A stretch of DNA of 48,961 bases from Bauldia sp. (GTDB lineage: Bacteria; Pseudomonadota; Alphaproteobacteria; Rhizobiales; Kaistiaceae): positions 1-48,961 of the forward strand of contig JALHRF010000012.1 of NCBI GenBank assembly GCA_022841545.1. The letters are read 5' to 3'. Positions 33,209 through 40,836 of this stretch are shown here, one piece after another. Below the pieces are notes generated by a model. That model ran no database searches. It saw nothing but the letters and a program-made list of their open reading frames with translations, and was not told the DNA's origin. Every line of letters begins with the position of its first letter. Position 1 is the stretch's first letter. A program made the position numbers and the translations under genes.

Positions 33209-33778
33209 CTACCTAGCGCGGCCGGTTTCGGATTCGAGGGTTCTCGCGAGCGCCGAAATTCTGGTCAGTGTCGTCCAGTTGCGCGCGGTGCCGACGGTGC
33301 CGAGCGCCCTCTCGATGACCGTGCCGGTGAGCTTCGAGCGGCCGATTCCCGGCGGCGGGTAGTAGAGGTAGACGGCCTCGGCGCCGGGATGAACCAGCTC
33401 GCCAGCCATTGGCAGCGCGGCAAGCCTGGCCGTGTCGGCCTTGTCGAGCGGCGCTCTCAGGAACATGACCAGCAGGTGGCTTGGGTCGGCCCCGGCCTCG
33501 GCCGGAAGCGGGTTGGCGGCGCGCACCGCGTCGATTTCGGCCGCCGTCCGGACCAGCACCTCGACCGCGACGCCCATCTCTTCGGCAAGGGAAGCGGCGA
33601 TTCTCGCTTCGAGGGCGGCCCGCTTCTCCCTTCCGGCGGCAAAGACGACGTTGCCGCTTTGGAGAATCGTGTGCGGCGATTCCACCCCGGCGGCGAGATG
33701 GACCGCGCGGAGCCGTTCCATCGCGATCCTGCGGTTGCCGCCGACATTGATGCCCCGGATCAGCGAGACGTGGATCAT
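33209..33778 (-). CDS. DUF1697 family protein
   Basis: A 189-residue cytosolic protein of the DUF1697 family, function unknown. The start MIHVSLIRGINVGGNRRIAM, then SPHTILQSGNVVFAA, HLLVMFLRAP and VYLYYPPPGIGRSKLTG are the family's conserved blocks, and NWTTLTRI near the end is also typical. Members are found singly in many bacteria. The ATG is 12 bp after the stop of the CBS-domain gene, so it is likely in the same transcript as aroK-aroB-corC. No signal peptide or membrane segment is seen. Confidence 0.85.
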   Translation of the reverse strand: MIHVSLIRGINVGGNRRIAMERLRAVHLAAGVESPHTILQSGNVVFAAGREKRAALEARIAASLAEEMGVAVEVLVRTAAEIDAVRAANPLPAEAGADPSHLLVMFLRAPLDKADTARLAALPMAGELVHPGAEAVYLYYPPPGIGRSKLTGTVIERALGTVGTARNWTTLTRISALARTLESETGRAR

Positions 33779-33790
33779 CGGCGCGTCGCT

Positions 33791-35071
33791 TCAGGCGGCT
33801 GCGGCGGTCTTCTCTTTCGCCAGCGGCGTGATGTGGAGGGCGGTGATGCGGTTCTTGTTCTTCCGCAGCACCTGGAAGCGGAAGCCGTGGAAGGTGAAGG
33901 CCTGTCCCGGCTCGGGGATGATCCGCGCCTCGTGGATGACGAGGCCGGCAACGGTGGTCGCCTCCTCGTCGGGCAACGTCCAGCCCATGGCGCGGTTCAG
34001 GTCGCGGATCGGCACCGCGCCGTCGGCATTGACCGAGCCGTCGGGCTGGGGGCGCACACCCTGCACCACGATGTCGTGCTCGTCGGAAATCTCGCCGACG
34101 ATTTCCTCGATGATGTCCTCCAGCGTGAGGAGACCCTGGACCTCGCCATACTCGTCGACGACCAGGGCGAAATGCGACTTCCGCTTGAGAAACGCGTTGA
34201 GCTGGTCGGAGACCTCGGTCGTATCCGGGATGAACCACGGCTTCTTGATGATGCCCCGGATATTCAACTGGCTCATGTCGTCGCCCGCCGCCTTGAGCGC
34301 CCGGATGAGGTCCTTGGTATGAACGACGCCAACGATGTTCTCCGGCTCGCCCTCCCATAGCGGCACACGGGTGTAGGGGCTTGCGAGGATGTCCTCGACG
34401 ATCTTCTCGTTGGGCTCGTCGAGATTCACCGCGTGCATGTCGGTCCGATGGACCATGATGTCGGACACCGCGAGCTCGCCGAGATCGAGGAGCCCGCCCA
34501 GTCGGTCGCGGTCGCTCTTGACCACGCTCCCCTCGGCGTGGAGCAGGTCGACCTGCCCTCGGATCTCGTCGGTTGCCGAGAGCACGGCATCGGATGAGAA
34601 ATGCTGGCCGCCCATTTTCAGGATGAGCCGGACGAAGACCCGGATTCCGTAGACGAGGGGAGAGAGCAGAAGGACGAGTAGGCTCACCGCCGGAGCAACG
34701 GCGCGGGCCACCCGATCGGGGGCGCTGATGGCAAGCGTCTTCGGCAGGATCTCGCCGAAGACCAGCACGAGGATCGTCATGCCGATCGTCGCGTAAGCCA
34801 CGCCGGCCTGGCCGAAGAGGGTGAGGAGCACGCTGGTGGCGAGCGCCGAGGCGAGGATGTTGACGACGTTGTTGCCGAGAAGGATGGTGCCGATCAGGCG
34901 TTCGCGGTCTCCGATGAGCCGCGATACCAGGGCCGCGCGGCGATCGCCGGCCTTTTCGAGCTGATGCATTCGCGCGCGCGAAGCCGCGGTCAAGGCGGTC
35001 TCCGATCCGGAGAAGAAGGCCGACATGGCGACCAGGATCAGAACAGCCGCGAAGATGAGCCAGATGGTCAT
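33791..35071 (-). CDS. HlyC/CorC-family CBS-domain membrane protein
   Basis: A 426-residue inner-membrane protein of the CNNM/CorC group, linked to magnesium or cobalt efflux. Residues 1-150 are the DUF21 domain with three to four membrane helices (first at about 4-24) and the conserved SGSETALTAASRARMH. Two CBS domains follow, at roughly residues 205-265 and 275-325 (VPLWEGEPENIVGVVHTKDLI; FALVVDEYGEVQGLLTLEDIIEEIVGEI), and the CorC/HlyC C-terminal domain covers about 340-422. The ATG overlaps the aroB stop by 4 bp, so it is translationally coupled to the shikimate genes, an arrangement common in Rhizobiales. Confidence 0.9.
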   Translation of the reverse strand: MTIWLIFAAVLILVAMSAFFSGSETALTAASRARMHQLEKAGDRRAALVSRLIGDRERLIGTILLGNNVVNILASALATSVLLTLFGQAGVAYATIGMTILVLVFGEILPKTLAISAPDRVARAVAPAVSLLVLLLSPLVYGIRVFVRLILKMGGQHFSSDAVLSATDEIRGQVDLLHAEGSVVKSDRDRLGGLLDLGELAVSDIMVHRTDMHAVNLDEPNEKIVEDILASPYTRVPLWEGEPENIVGVVHTKDLIRALKAAGDDMSQLNIRGIIKKPWFIPDTTEVSDQLNAFLKRKSHFALVVDEYGEVQGLLTLEDIIEEIVGEISDEHDIVVQGVRPQPDGSVNADGAVPIRDLNRAMGWTLPDEEATTVAGLVIHEARIIPEPGQAFTFHGFRFQVLRKNKNRITALHITPLAKEKTAAAA

Positions 35072-36207
35072 TGCGCCGTCTGTTGCGCGAGGAAGGCCTT
35101 CACCGTATCGGCCGGGACGTCGTTGGCGATGAAGGCGCGGCCGATCCCCTTGACGAGGATGAACGTCAGCTTGCCGCGCTTCACCTTCTTGTCCTGGGCC
35201 ATGAGATTGACCAGGGTCTCGGCGTCGAGACGGTCACCGGGGATCTGGGCGATTCGGGTCGGCAGGCCGACATCGGCGAGATGGGCGACCACCCGCTTGA
35301 CGTCGTCGGGCTTGCAGTGGCCGAGCTTCGCCGACAGGCCGAAGGCGAGCACCATGCCGATCGAGACGCCCTCGCCGTGGAGAAGCCGGCCCGAGTAGCC
35401 GGTGGCGGCTTCCAGCGCATGGCCGAAGGTATGGCCGAGATTGAGGAGGGCGCGGACGCCGCTCTCGCGCTCGTCGGCGGTGACGATCGCGGCCTTGGCC
35501 CGGCAGGCGATGGCGATCGCCTGCTCGCGCTCGGGCCAGCCCGCCGCAACGGCCCGCCAGTTGGTTTCCAGCCAGGAGAAGAAGTCGGGCGCGCCGATCA
35601 GGCCGCACTTGGCGACCTCGGCATAGCCGGCATTGAACTCGCGCTCGGGCAGCGAATCGAGGACGCCCGAATCGGCGAGAACGAAGCTCGGCTGATGGAA
35701 GACCCCGACCAGATTCTTGCCGTGGCCGGTGTTGATGCCGGTCTTGCCGCCAATGGAGGAATCGACCTGGGCGAGGAGCGTCGTCGGCACCTGGACGAAG
35801 CGGATGCCGCGCAGCACCGTTCCGGCAGCGAAGCCGGCGAGATCGCCGACCACGCCCCCGCCAAGCGCGAGCACGGCGTCGCTCCGCTCGATCCGCGCCT
35901 CGAGCAGCGCCTCGATGACGGTCTCAAGGGCGGCGAAGCTCTTCGACCCCTCGCCGGGCGGCACGACGATCGACACGTATTCGACGCCGGCAAAATCCAG
36001 CGACTGGCTCAGGGTGCGGAGGTGATGCTCGGCGACGGTCTGGTCGGTGACGATCGCCATCCGCGCGCCGGGCAGCCGCTCGGCGATCTGATGTCCCGCG
36101 GTATCGATGATGTCGCGGCCGATGACGATGTCATAGGACCGAGCGCCAAGCTCGACCGTGACCGTGGTCGGCGGGCGGCGCGGAGGGCTGGTGGCGGCTT
36201 CGCTCAT
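35068..36207 (-). CDS. aroB: 3-dehydroquinate synthase
   Basis: Converts DAHP to 3-dehydroquinate with NAD and a divalent metal in the shikimate pathway; cytosolic. The 379-residue product has the VTVELGARSYDIVIGRDII start, the NAD-binding ALGGGVVGDLAGFAAG, RFVQVPTTLLAQVDSSIGGKTGIN, NAGYAEVAKCGLI and the metal-ligand region LNLGHTFGHALEAATGYSGRLLHGEGVSIGM. The ATG at 36207 gives MSEAATSPPRRPPT, 4 bp after the aroK stop; an in-frame codon at 36258 would overlap aroK. aroK-aroB order is common across proteobacteria. Together with aroE at the left edge, three shikimate genes are present. Confidence 0.96.
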   Translation of the reverse strand: MSEAATSPPRRPPTTVTVELGARSYDIVIGRDIIDTAGHQIAERLPGARMAIVTDQTVAEHHLRTLSQSLDFAGVEYVSIVVPPGEGSKSFAALETVIEALLEARIERSDAVLALGGGVVGDLAGFAAGTVLRGIRFVQVPTTLLAQVDSSIGGKTGINTGHGKNLVGVFHQPSFVLADSGVLDSLPEREFNAGYAEVAKCGLIGAPDFFSWLETNWRAVAAGWPEREQAIAIACRAKAAIVTADERESGVRALLNLGHTFGHALEAATGYSGRLLHGEGVSIGMVLAFGLSAKLGHCKPDDVKRVVAHLADVGLPTRIAQIPGDRLDAETLVNLMAQDKKVKRGKLTFILVKGIGRAFIANDVPADTVKAFLAQQTAQ

Positions 36208-36211
36208 GACG

Positions 36212-36820
36212 TCACACCGCTTCGACCGCGTGGCGGCTGAGCCAGCCGTCGAGCGCATGGAGAATGTCGCCGATCACGACATCGTGAGCGACGTCGCGGG
36301 ACTGCACATGGATGTCGGCTTCCGCATAGATCGGGTTGCGGTCCGCCAGCAGGCGGTCGATCACGGCGGCGGGATCGGCGGTCTTGAGCAGAGGCCGGTT
36401 GGAGCGGCGCTTGACCCGGTGAAGGATGAGGTCGCGGTCGACCTTGAGCCAGATCGAAACGCCGGCCGTCCGGATCGCCGCCCGTGTCTCGGGGCTGATG
36501 AACGCCCCGCCGCCGGTCGCGAGCACCTTGGGGCTGCCGTCGAGCAGACGCTGGATGACGCGGCGCTCCCCGTCGCGGAAATAGGCCTCGCCGTGGGTGT
36601 CGAAAATCTCGGAAATGGTTGCGTTCGCCGCCTGTTCGATCTCGGTGTCGGCATCGACGAAGGGAAGCCCCAGTCGCGCCGCGAGCCGCCGGCCGACCGA
36701 GGATTTCCCCGCCCCCATCATGCCGACCATGACGATGGTGCGGCCGCCGAGACGGCGCGTCACGCGCGCTTCTTCCGGTTCGGACGCCTCGGTGGATATC
36801 GCTTCTCTGGTTCTCGCCAT
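36212..36820 (-). CDS. aroK: Shikimate kinase
   Basis: Phosphorylates shikimate at the 3-hydroxyl with ATP; cytosolic. The 202-residue product has the P-loop VGMMGAGKSSVGRRLA at about residues 32-47, shikimate-binding DADTEIE (56-62), the FRDGERRV segment near 81-88 with the substrate-contacting arginine, and LATGGGAF near 100-107. RRSNRPLL is the lid arginine region. An N-terminal extension of about 25 residues precedes the core, as in many rhizobial AroK proteins. It heads the aroK-aroB-corC-DUF1697-MBL run. The 202-bp gap to the divergent small membrane protein gene holds both promoters. Confidence 0.95.
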   Translation of the reverse strand: MARTREAISTEASEPEEARVTRRLGGRTIVMVGMMGAGKSSVGRRLAARLGLPFVDADTEIEQAANATISEIFDTHGEAYFRDGERRVIQRLLDGSPKVLATGGGAFISPETRAAIRTAGVSIWLKVDRDLILHRVKRRSNRPLLKTADPAAVIDRLLADRNPIYAEADIHVQSRDVAHDVVIGDILHALDGWLSRHAVEAV

Positions 36821-37022
36821 TTCCGTGCACCCGTGGGCCCCGACCTAGAGCCGTTTTCCGGCCTTGATGTCAAGGCAAGCAAGGCGTCTGCAGGCGTGCG
36901 GGGGCGGCCCCGGCTTGAAACCGGGTTGCGGCTGGACGAAAAATGGCGTGGGCTCGCGGGGTGAGCGAAGCGTCGCGGTCTGCCCGCCGGCACCCGCCGG
37001 GCGTCGGCCCTCAGGAACCGTC

Positions 37023-37259
37023 ATGCCAACGATCATCCGATTCGTCACGACGCTGATCGTCCTCGCCGCCCTCTTCGGGACGGCGGTGTTCATCCTCGGC
37101 AATTTCGTCACGCCACGGACGCGCGACATGACCATCCGCATCCCCCCGAGCCGCCTCGAACCGCGGCCGGTCCCCCGCCCCCCGGCGCCGGCGCCGATAG
37201 CGCCCTCCTCCGCCGCGGCCGGGGACGCGAGCGCCGAAACCGGGACGGTGCCGCAATGA
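37023..37259 (+). CDS. Small single-pass membrane protein
   Basis: A 78-residue protein with one N-terminal membrane segment (about residues 5-28, [20 protein letters not shown]) and a proline/alanine-rich tail ([20 protein letters not shown]), likely anchored in the inner membrane. The ATG at 37023 is chosen since the upstream in-frame part has no similarity. Its stop overlaps the xerD start by 4 bp, so it is probably cotranslated with xerD. Short membrane proteins occur just upstream of xerD in other Rhizobiales, but I know no function for them. Confidence 0.65.
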   Translation: MPTIIRFVTTLIVLAALFGTAVFILGNFVTPRTRDMTIRIPPSRLEPRPVPRPPAPAPIAPSSAAAGDASAETGTVPQ

Positions 37260-38194
37260 GGCGCGTGGGCGCGGCTCCCGCCGGCTCCCACCACGTCGAA
37301 GCCTTCCTCGAGATGATGAGCGCCGAGCGCGGCGCCGCGCAGAACACGCTGGCCGCCTACCGCCGCGACCTCGAGGACTACGGCGGGTTCGTCGGTTCCT
37401 TTGAACGGGCGAGGATCGGCGACATCCGCGCCTATCTCGTCGATCTCGACGGCCGCGGCTTCGCAGCCCCGTCGGTCGCCCGCCGCCTCTCGGCAATCCG
37501 CCAGTTCCACCGCTTCCTGTTCAGCGAGGGTGTGCGGGGCGACGACCCGACCGGCACGGTCGACGGACCGAGGAAACCGGCGCGGTTGCCGAAGGTGCTG
37601 TCCGAAGCCGAGGTCGACCGCATGATCGAGACGGCGGCGAGCCTCGCCGCGCGGGTTGGCCTCACGACCGTGGAGGCGGCGCGGGGCCACCGGCTCCATG
37701 CGCTGGTCGAACTCCTCTACGCCACCGGGCTCCGCGTCTCGGAACTGGTCGGCCTGAAGGCCACGGTGGTCCGCGGCGACGCACGGTTCTTCGCGATCCG
37801 GGGCAAGGGCGGCCATGAGCGGATCGTGCCGCTCTCCGACAAGGCGCGGGAGGCGACCGCCGCCTATCTCGCGGCGCGGAAGGCGGCGGGAGCGGGCGAC
37901 AGCCCGTGGCTCTTCCCGGCCTTCAGCGAGTCCGGCCACCTCACCCGCCAGGCTTTCGCCCGCGACCTCAAGGGGCTCGCGGCGGCGGCGGGCATCTCGC
38001 CGGCCAAGGTTTCGCCCCATGTGCTTCGCCACGCGTTCGCCAGCCACCTCCTCCAGAACGGCGCCGATCTCAGGGTGGTGCAGCAGCTTCTCGGCCACGC
38101 CGACATCTCGACGACGCAGATCTACACGCATGTGCTGGAGGAGCGGCTCCGGGCAATGGTGGTCGCGAACCACCCGCTGGCGCGGGACGGGTAG
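37256..38194 (+). CDS. xerD: Tyrosine recombinase XerD
   Basis: Site-specific recombinase that with XerC resolves chromosome dimers at dif. The 312-residue product has the N-terminal SAM-like core-binding domain (about 8-95, with [19 protein letters not shown]) and the catalytic domain with R160 (ATGLRVSEL), K184 (GKGGHER), H255 and R258 (HVLRH), H281 (LLGHADIS) and the nucleophile Y290 (TTQIYTHV). All catalytic positions are intact. It is a housekeeping recombinase; no phage or genomic-island boundary is implied. The start is ATG at 37256, overlapping the small membrane protein gene by 4 bp. Confidence 0.93.
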   Translation: MRRVGAAPAGSHHVEAFLEMMSAERGAAQNTLAAYRRDLEDYGGFVGSFERARIGDIRAYLVDLDGRGFAAPSVARRLSAIRQFHRFLFSEGVRGDDPTGTVDGPRKPARLPKVLSEAEVDRMIETAASLAARVGLTTVEAARGHRLHALVELLYATGLRVSELVGLKATVVRGDARFFAIRGKGGHERIVPLSDKAREATAAYLAARKAAGAGDSPWLFPAFSESGHLTRQAFARDLKGLAAAAGISPAKVSPHVLRHAFASHLLQNGADLRVVQQLLGHADISTTQIYTHVLEERLRAMVVANHPLARDG

Positions 38195-38437
38195 CGGGAG
38201 GTCGAGACCGCCTGCTGAGAGCGTATCCGGAGAGGGTGTTCGGGATACTCCCACGGGCTTCAAGCCGCCGGCGTGGGCACATGCGGACATCCACCGTGTG
38301 CCCATGTCCACAGATGCGATCGCAGCAAGGTCGCAGCGCCTTCCCTTGACACGACCCCTGCCCAAGGCCAGTTTGCCGCCGGTTTGGCCGGCCCGAAGGG
38401 CGCGGGCTTCGGCCTGGGCCATAGTTTCGGACGGTGA

Positions 38438-39391
38438 ATGCGCACCTATCTCGACTTCGAAAAGCCGGTTGCCGACCTCCAGGGCAAGGTCCAGGAGCTG
38501 AAGGCGCTCGGCGACCAGGGCGACGCCGTCACCGTCAACGACGAGATCCATCGCCTCGAATCGCGCGCCGAACAGGCCCTTGGCGACATCTATGCCAAAC
38601 TCACGCCCTGGCAGAAGACGCAGGTCGCCCGCCACCCGGACCGGCCGCATTTCGTCGACTACGCCAAACGGCTGATCGAGGATTTCACGCCGCTTGCCGG
38701 CGACCGGAAATTCGCCGAGGACGCGGCGATCGTCGCCGGCGTGGGACGTTTCCGCGGCCGTCGGGTCGCGGTGATCGGCCAGGAAAAGGGCAACGACACC
38801 GAAAGCCGCATCCGGCACAATTTCGGCATGGCGCGGCCGGAGGGCTACCGGAAGGCGGTGCGGATCATGGACTTGGCCGACCGTTTCGGCCTCGCCGTGC
38901 TGGCTCTGGTCGATACCGCCGGGGCCTATCCCGGCATCGGGGCCGAGGAGCGCGGCCAGGCCGAGGCGATCGCCCGCTCGACCGAGGCCTGCCTGAAACT
39001 CGGTGTTCCCAATGTCGCGGTGATCATCGGCGAGGGCGGTTCGGGCGGCGCGGTGGCGATCGCTACCGCGAGCAAGGTGCTGATGCTCGAGCATTCGATC
39101 TACACCGTCGCCTCGCCGGAGGCTTCGGCGTCGATCCTGTGGCATGATTCGAGCCGGGCCCAGGACGCCGCCACCAACATGAAGATCACCGCCCAGGACC
39201 TGATCCGGTTCGGCGTGGTCGACGCGATCATCGAGGAGCCGGTCGGCGGCGCCCATCGCCACCCGGACGAGGCGATCATTGCCACCGGCGACGCGATCGA
39301 GGCGGCGCTCGCCGCGCTTGACAACATGCCGCCGGACGAGGTCCGCCGCCAGCGTCGTGAAAAGTACCTTGCCATCGGGCGATCCCTTTGA
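38438..39391 (+). CDS. accA: Acetyl-CoA carboxylase carboxyltransferase, alpha subunit
   Basis: With AccD it transfers the carboxyl group from biotin carboxyl carrier protein to acetyl-CoA, making malonyl-CoA for fatty acid synthesis. The 317-residue product starts MRTYLDFEKPVADLQGKVQEL, has HPDRPHFVDYAKRLIEDFTPLAGDR, GRRVAVIGQEKG, the oxyanion and CoA-binding VDTAGAYPGIGAEERGQ, and IGEGGSGGAVAIATA. SPEASASILWHDSSRAQDAA near 230 is also conserved. Length matches the family. A 243-bp gap separates it from xerD, enough for its own promoter. The gap also holds short complementary arms at 38275-38309. Confidence 0.95.
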   Translation: MRTYLDFEKPVADLQGKVQELKALGDQGDAVTVNDEIHRLESRAEQALGDIYAKLTPWQKTQVARHPDRPHFVDYAKRLIEDFTPLAGDRKFAEDAAIVAGVGRFRGRRVAVIGQEKGNDTESRIRHNFGMARPEGYRKAVRIMDLADRFGLAVLALVDTAGAYPGIGAEERGQAEAIARSTEACLKLGVPNVAVIIGEGGSGGAVAIATASKVLMLEHSIYTVASPEASASILWHDSSRAQDAATNMKITAQDLIRFGVVDAIIEEPVGGAHRHPDEAIIATGDAIEAALAALDNMPPDEVRRQRREKYLAIGRSL

Positions 39392-39546
39392 AATGACAGG
39401 GTAAGGCTTCGCCTTGCTCTTGCCCAATAGCTGCGGCACGAATCGAGATCGCGTTGCCGGGTGGCGGGGTAACCATCCGTCAAGGTTACCGGGATACGAC
39501 TGCGAAGGGGGCTGGAGGCAAGAGTTCGGGTGCGCGAGGGTGGCGT

Positions 39547-40836
39547 ATGAGGTTCGGTGACTTTTCATTCATCCGTCGCGCCGCGCTGCTCGGAGCGGCG
39601 GCGCTCGCGCTCGCCGCCTGCACCAGCGACGAATCGGGAATCCCCAAGGACATCCGCCCGGTCTCGCAGAAGCTCGTCTACCAGATGAAGGCCGACGGGA
39701 TGAACGAGACGTCGCCCATCTTCGTCCGCATCTTCAAGGAAGAATCGAAGCTCGAAATCTGGAAGCAGCAGGGCACCGGCAAGTACGCGCTGCTCAAGAC
39801 CTACGACATCTGCAAATGGTCAGGGGTTCTCGGCCCGAAGATCAAGGAGGGCGACCGCCAGGCGCCCGAGGGCTTCTACACCGTCACGCCGGCGCAGATG
39901 AACCCCAACTCCAGCTATTACCTCTCCTTCAACATCGGCTATCCCAACAAGTACGATCAGGCCTACGGGCGCACCGGCACGCATATCATGGTGCACGGCG
40001 CCTGCTCGTCGGCGGGCTGCTATTCGATGAGCGATGAGGATGCCGGCGAGATCTTCGCGCTGGCCCGCGACGCCTTCAAGGGCGGCCAGCGCCAGTTCCA
40101 GATCCAGGCCTTTCCGTTCCGCATGACGCCGGAGAACATCGCGAAGCATCGCGGTGACCCGAACATGGACTTCTGGATGAACCTCAAGGTCGGCTACGAC
40201 CATTTCGAGGTCACCCGCCAGGCGCCGAGCGTCGAGGTCTGCAACAAGACCTACGTTTTCAACGCCGACGCCGGCGGCAAGCCGTTCAACGCCGCCGCCG
40301 CCTGCCCGGCCTATGTCGTGCCGGAGTGGATCGCGACCGCGGTCGCGGAGAAGACGGCCTCGGACAATGCGAAGGTTGCCGCGCTATCGGGCAAGCTCGA
40401 GCGCGACGCGAGCCAACTCGCCGCCCAGCAGGAGAAGGTCGCCGAGCAGATTGCCGCCGAGCAGCAGGCGGCTGAAGAAGAGGCGGGGCGGAAGCCGCTG
40501 CTCGGCCGCGTCTTCAAGGGCAAGAAGGGCGATCCCGAGACGGTCACCGAGACCGCGACGGTGACGGTCGAGCCGGCGCCCGCCGCGACCGCGGCCGTCG
40601 AACCCGCTCCGGCCGTCAAGCCCAAGGCAGCGACGCCGGCGCCACCGCCGGCCGCGACCGTTGCAGCCGAGCCGGTCCCGACCGCGGTCGACCAGACCAC
40701 GACGGCCACCACGGCCGCGCCGGAGCCGGCCCGGAAACTCTCGAGCGACTTCGACTGGCCGGAGGACGAGGTCGCAGCGGGCGGCACCAAGTTCCTGCCT
40801 TCCGGGTTCGACGTCGCGCCGCCCACGGCGAACTGA
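39547..40836 (+). CDS. L,D-transpeptidase (YkuD/YafK-type) lipoprotein
   Basis: Periplasmic enzyme expected to cross-link peptidoglycan or attach proteins to it. The 429-residue product has a lipoprotein signal with lipobox LAAC at C25. The YkuD domain follows, with HIMVHGACSSAGCYSM giving H150 and the nucleophile C158. An EK-rich coiled segment (about 285-320) precedes a long low-complexity Ala/Pro/Val/Thr tail, probably a spacer across the envelope, and ends in GGTKFLPSGFDVAPPTAN. The ATG at 39547 yields the proper signal; an earlier in-frame codon at 39454 does not. The last 44 bases have a diverged copy at 42615-42658, beyond the low-GC islet. Confidence 0.88.
   Translation: MRFGDFSFIRRAALLGAAALALAACTSDESGIPKDIRPVSQKLVYQMKADGMNETSPIFVRIFKEESKLEIWKQQGTGKYALLKTYDICKWSGVLGPKIKEGDRQAPEGFYTVTPAQMNPNSSYYLSFNIGYPNKYDQAYGRTGTHIMVHGACSSAGCYSMSDEDAGEIFALARDAFKGGQRQFQIQAFPFRMTPENIAKHRGDPNMDFWMNLKVGYDHFEVTRQAPSVEVCNKTYVFNADAGGKPFNAAAACPAYVVPEWIATAVAEKTASDNAKVAALSGKLERDASQLAAQQEKVAEQIAAEQQAAEEEAGRKPLLGRVFKGKKGDPETVTETATVTVEPAPAATAAVEPAPAVKPKAATPAPPPAATVAAEPVPTAVDQTTTATTAAPEPARKLSSDFDWPEDEVAAGGTKFLPSGFDVAPPTAN
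40777..40820 (+). repeat. End of the transpeptidase gene, left copy of a flanking direct repeat
   Basis: This 44-bp segment encodes the GGTKFLPSGFDV tail and matches 42615-42658 at 37 of 44 positions in the same orientation. The two copies bracket the low-GC islet. Confidence 0.7.

Noticed and set aside
37256-38194. Integrase of a genomic island
   Set aside because: All features match housekeeping XerD, and no attachment-site repeats or island cargo flank it.
38275-38309. H-type pseudoknot in the accA leader
   Set aside because: The linker crossing the 7-bp stem would be zero bases long, which is sterically implausible; only competing hairpins were kept, at low interest.
36845-39568. Very long open frame on the minus strand across xerD and accA
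   Set aside because: It is antisense to two clearly recognised genes and has no motif. Such open frames are expected in GC-rich DNA.
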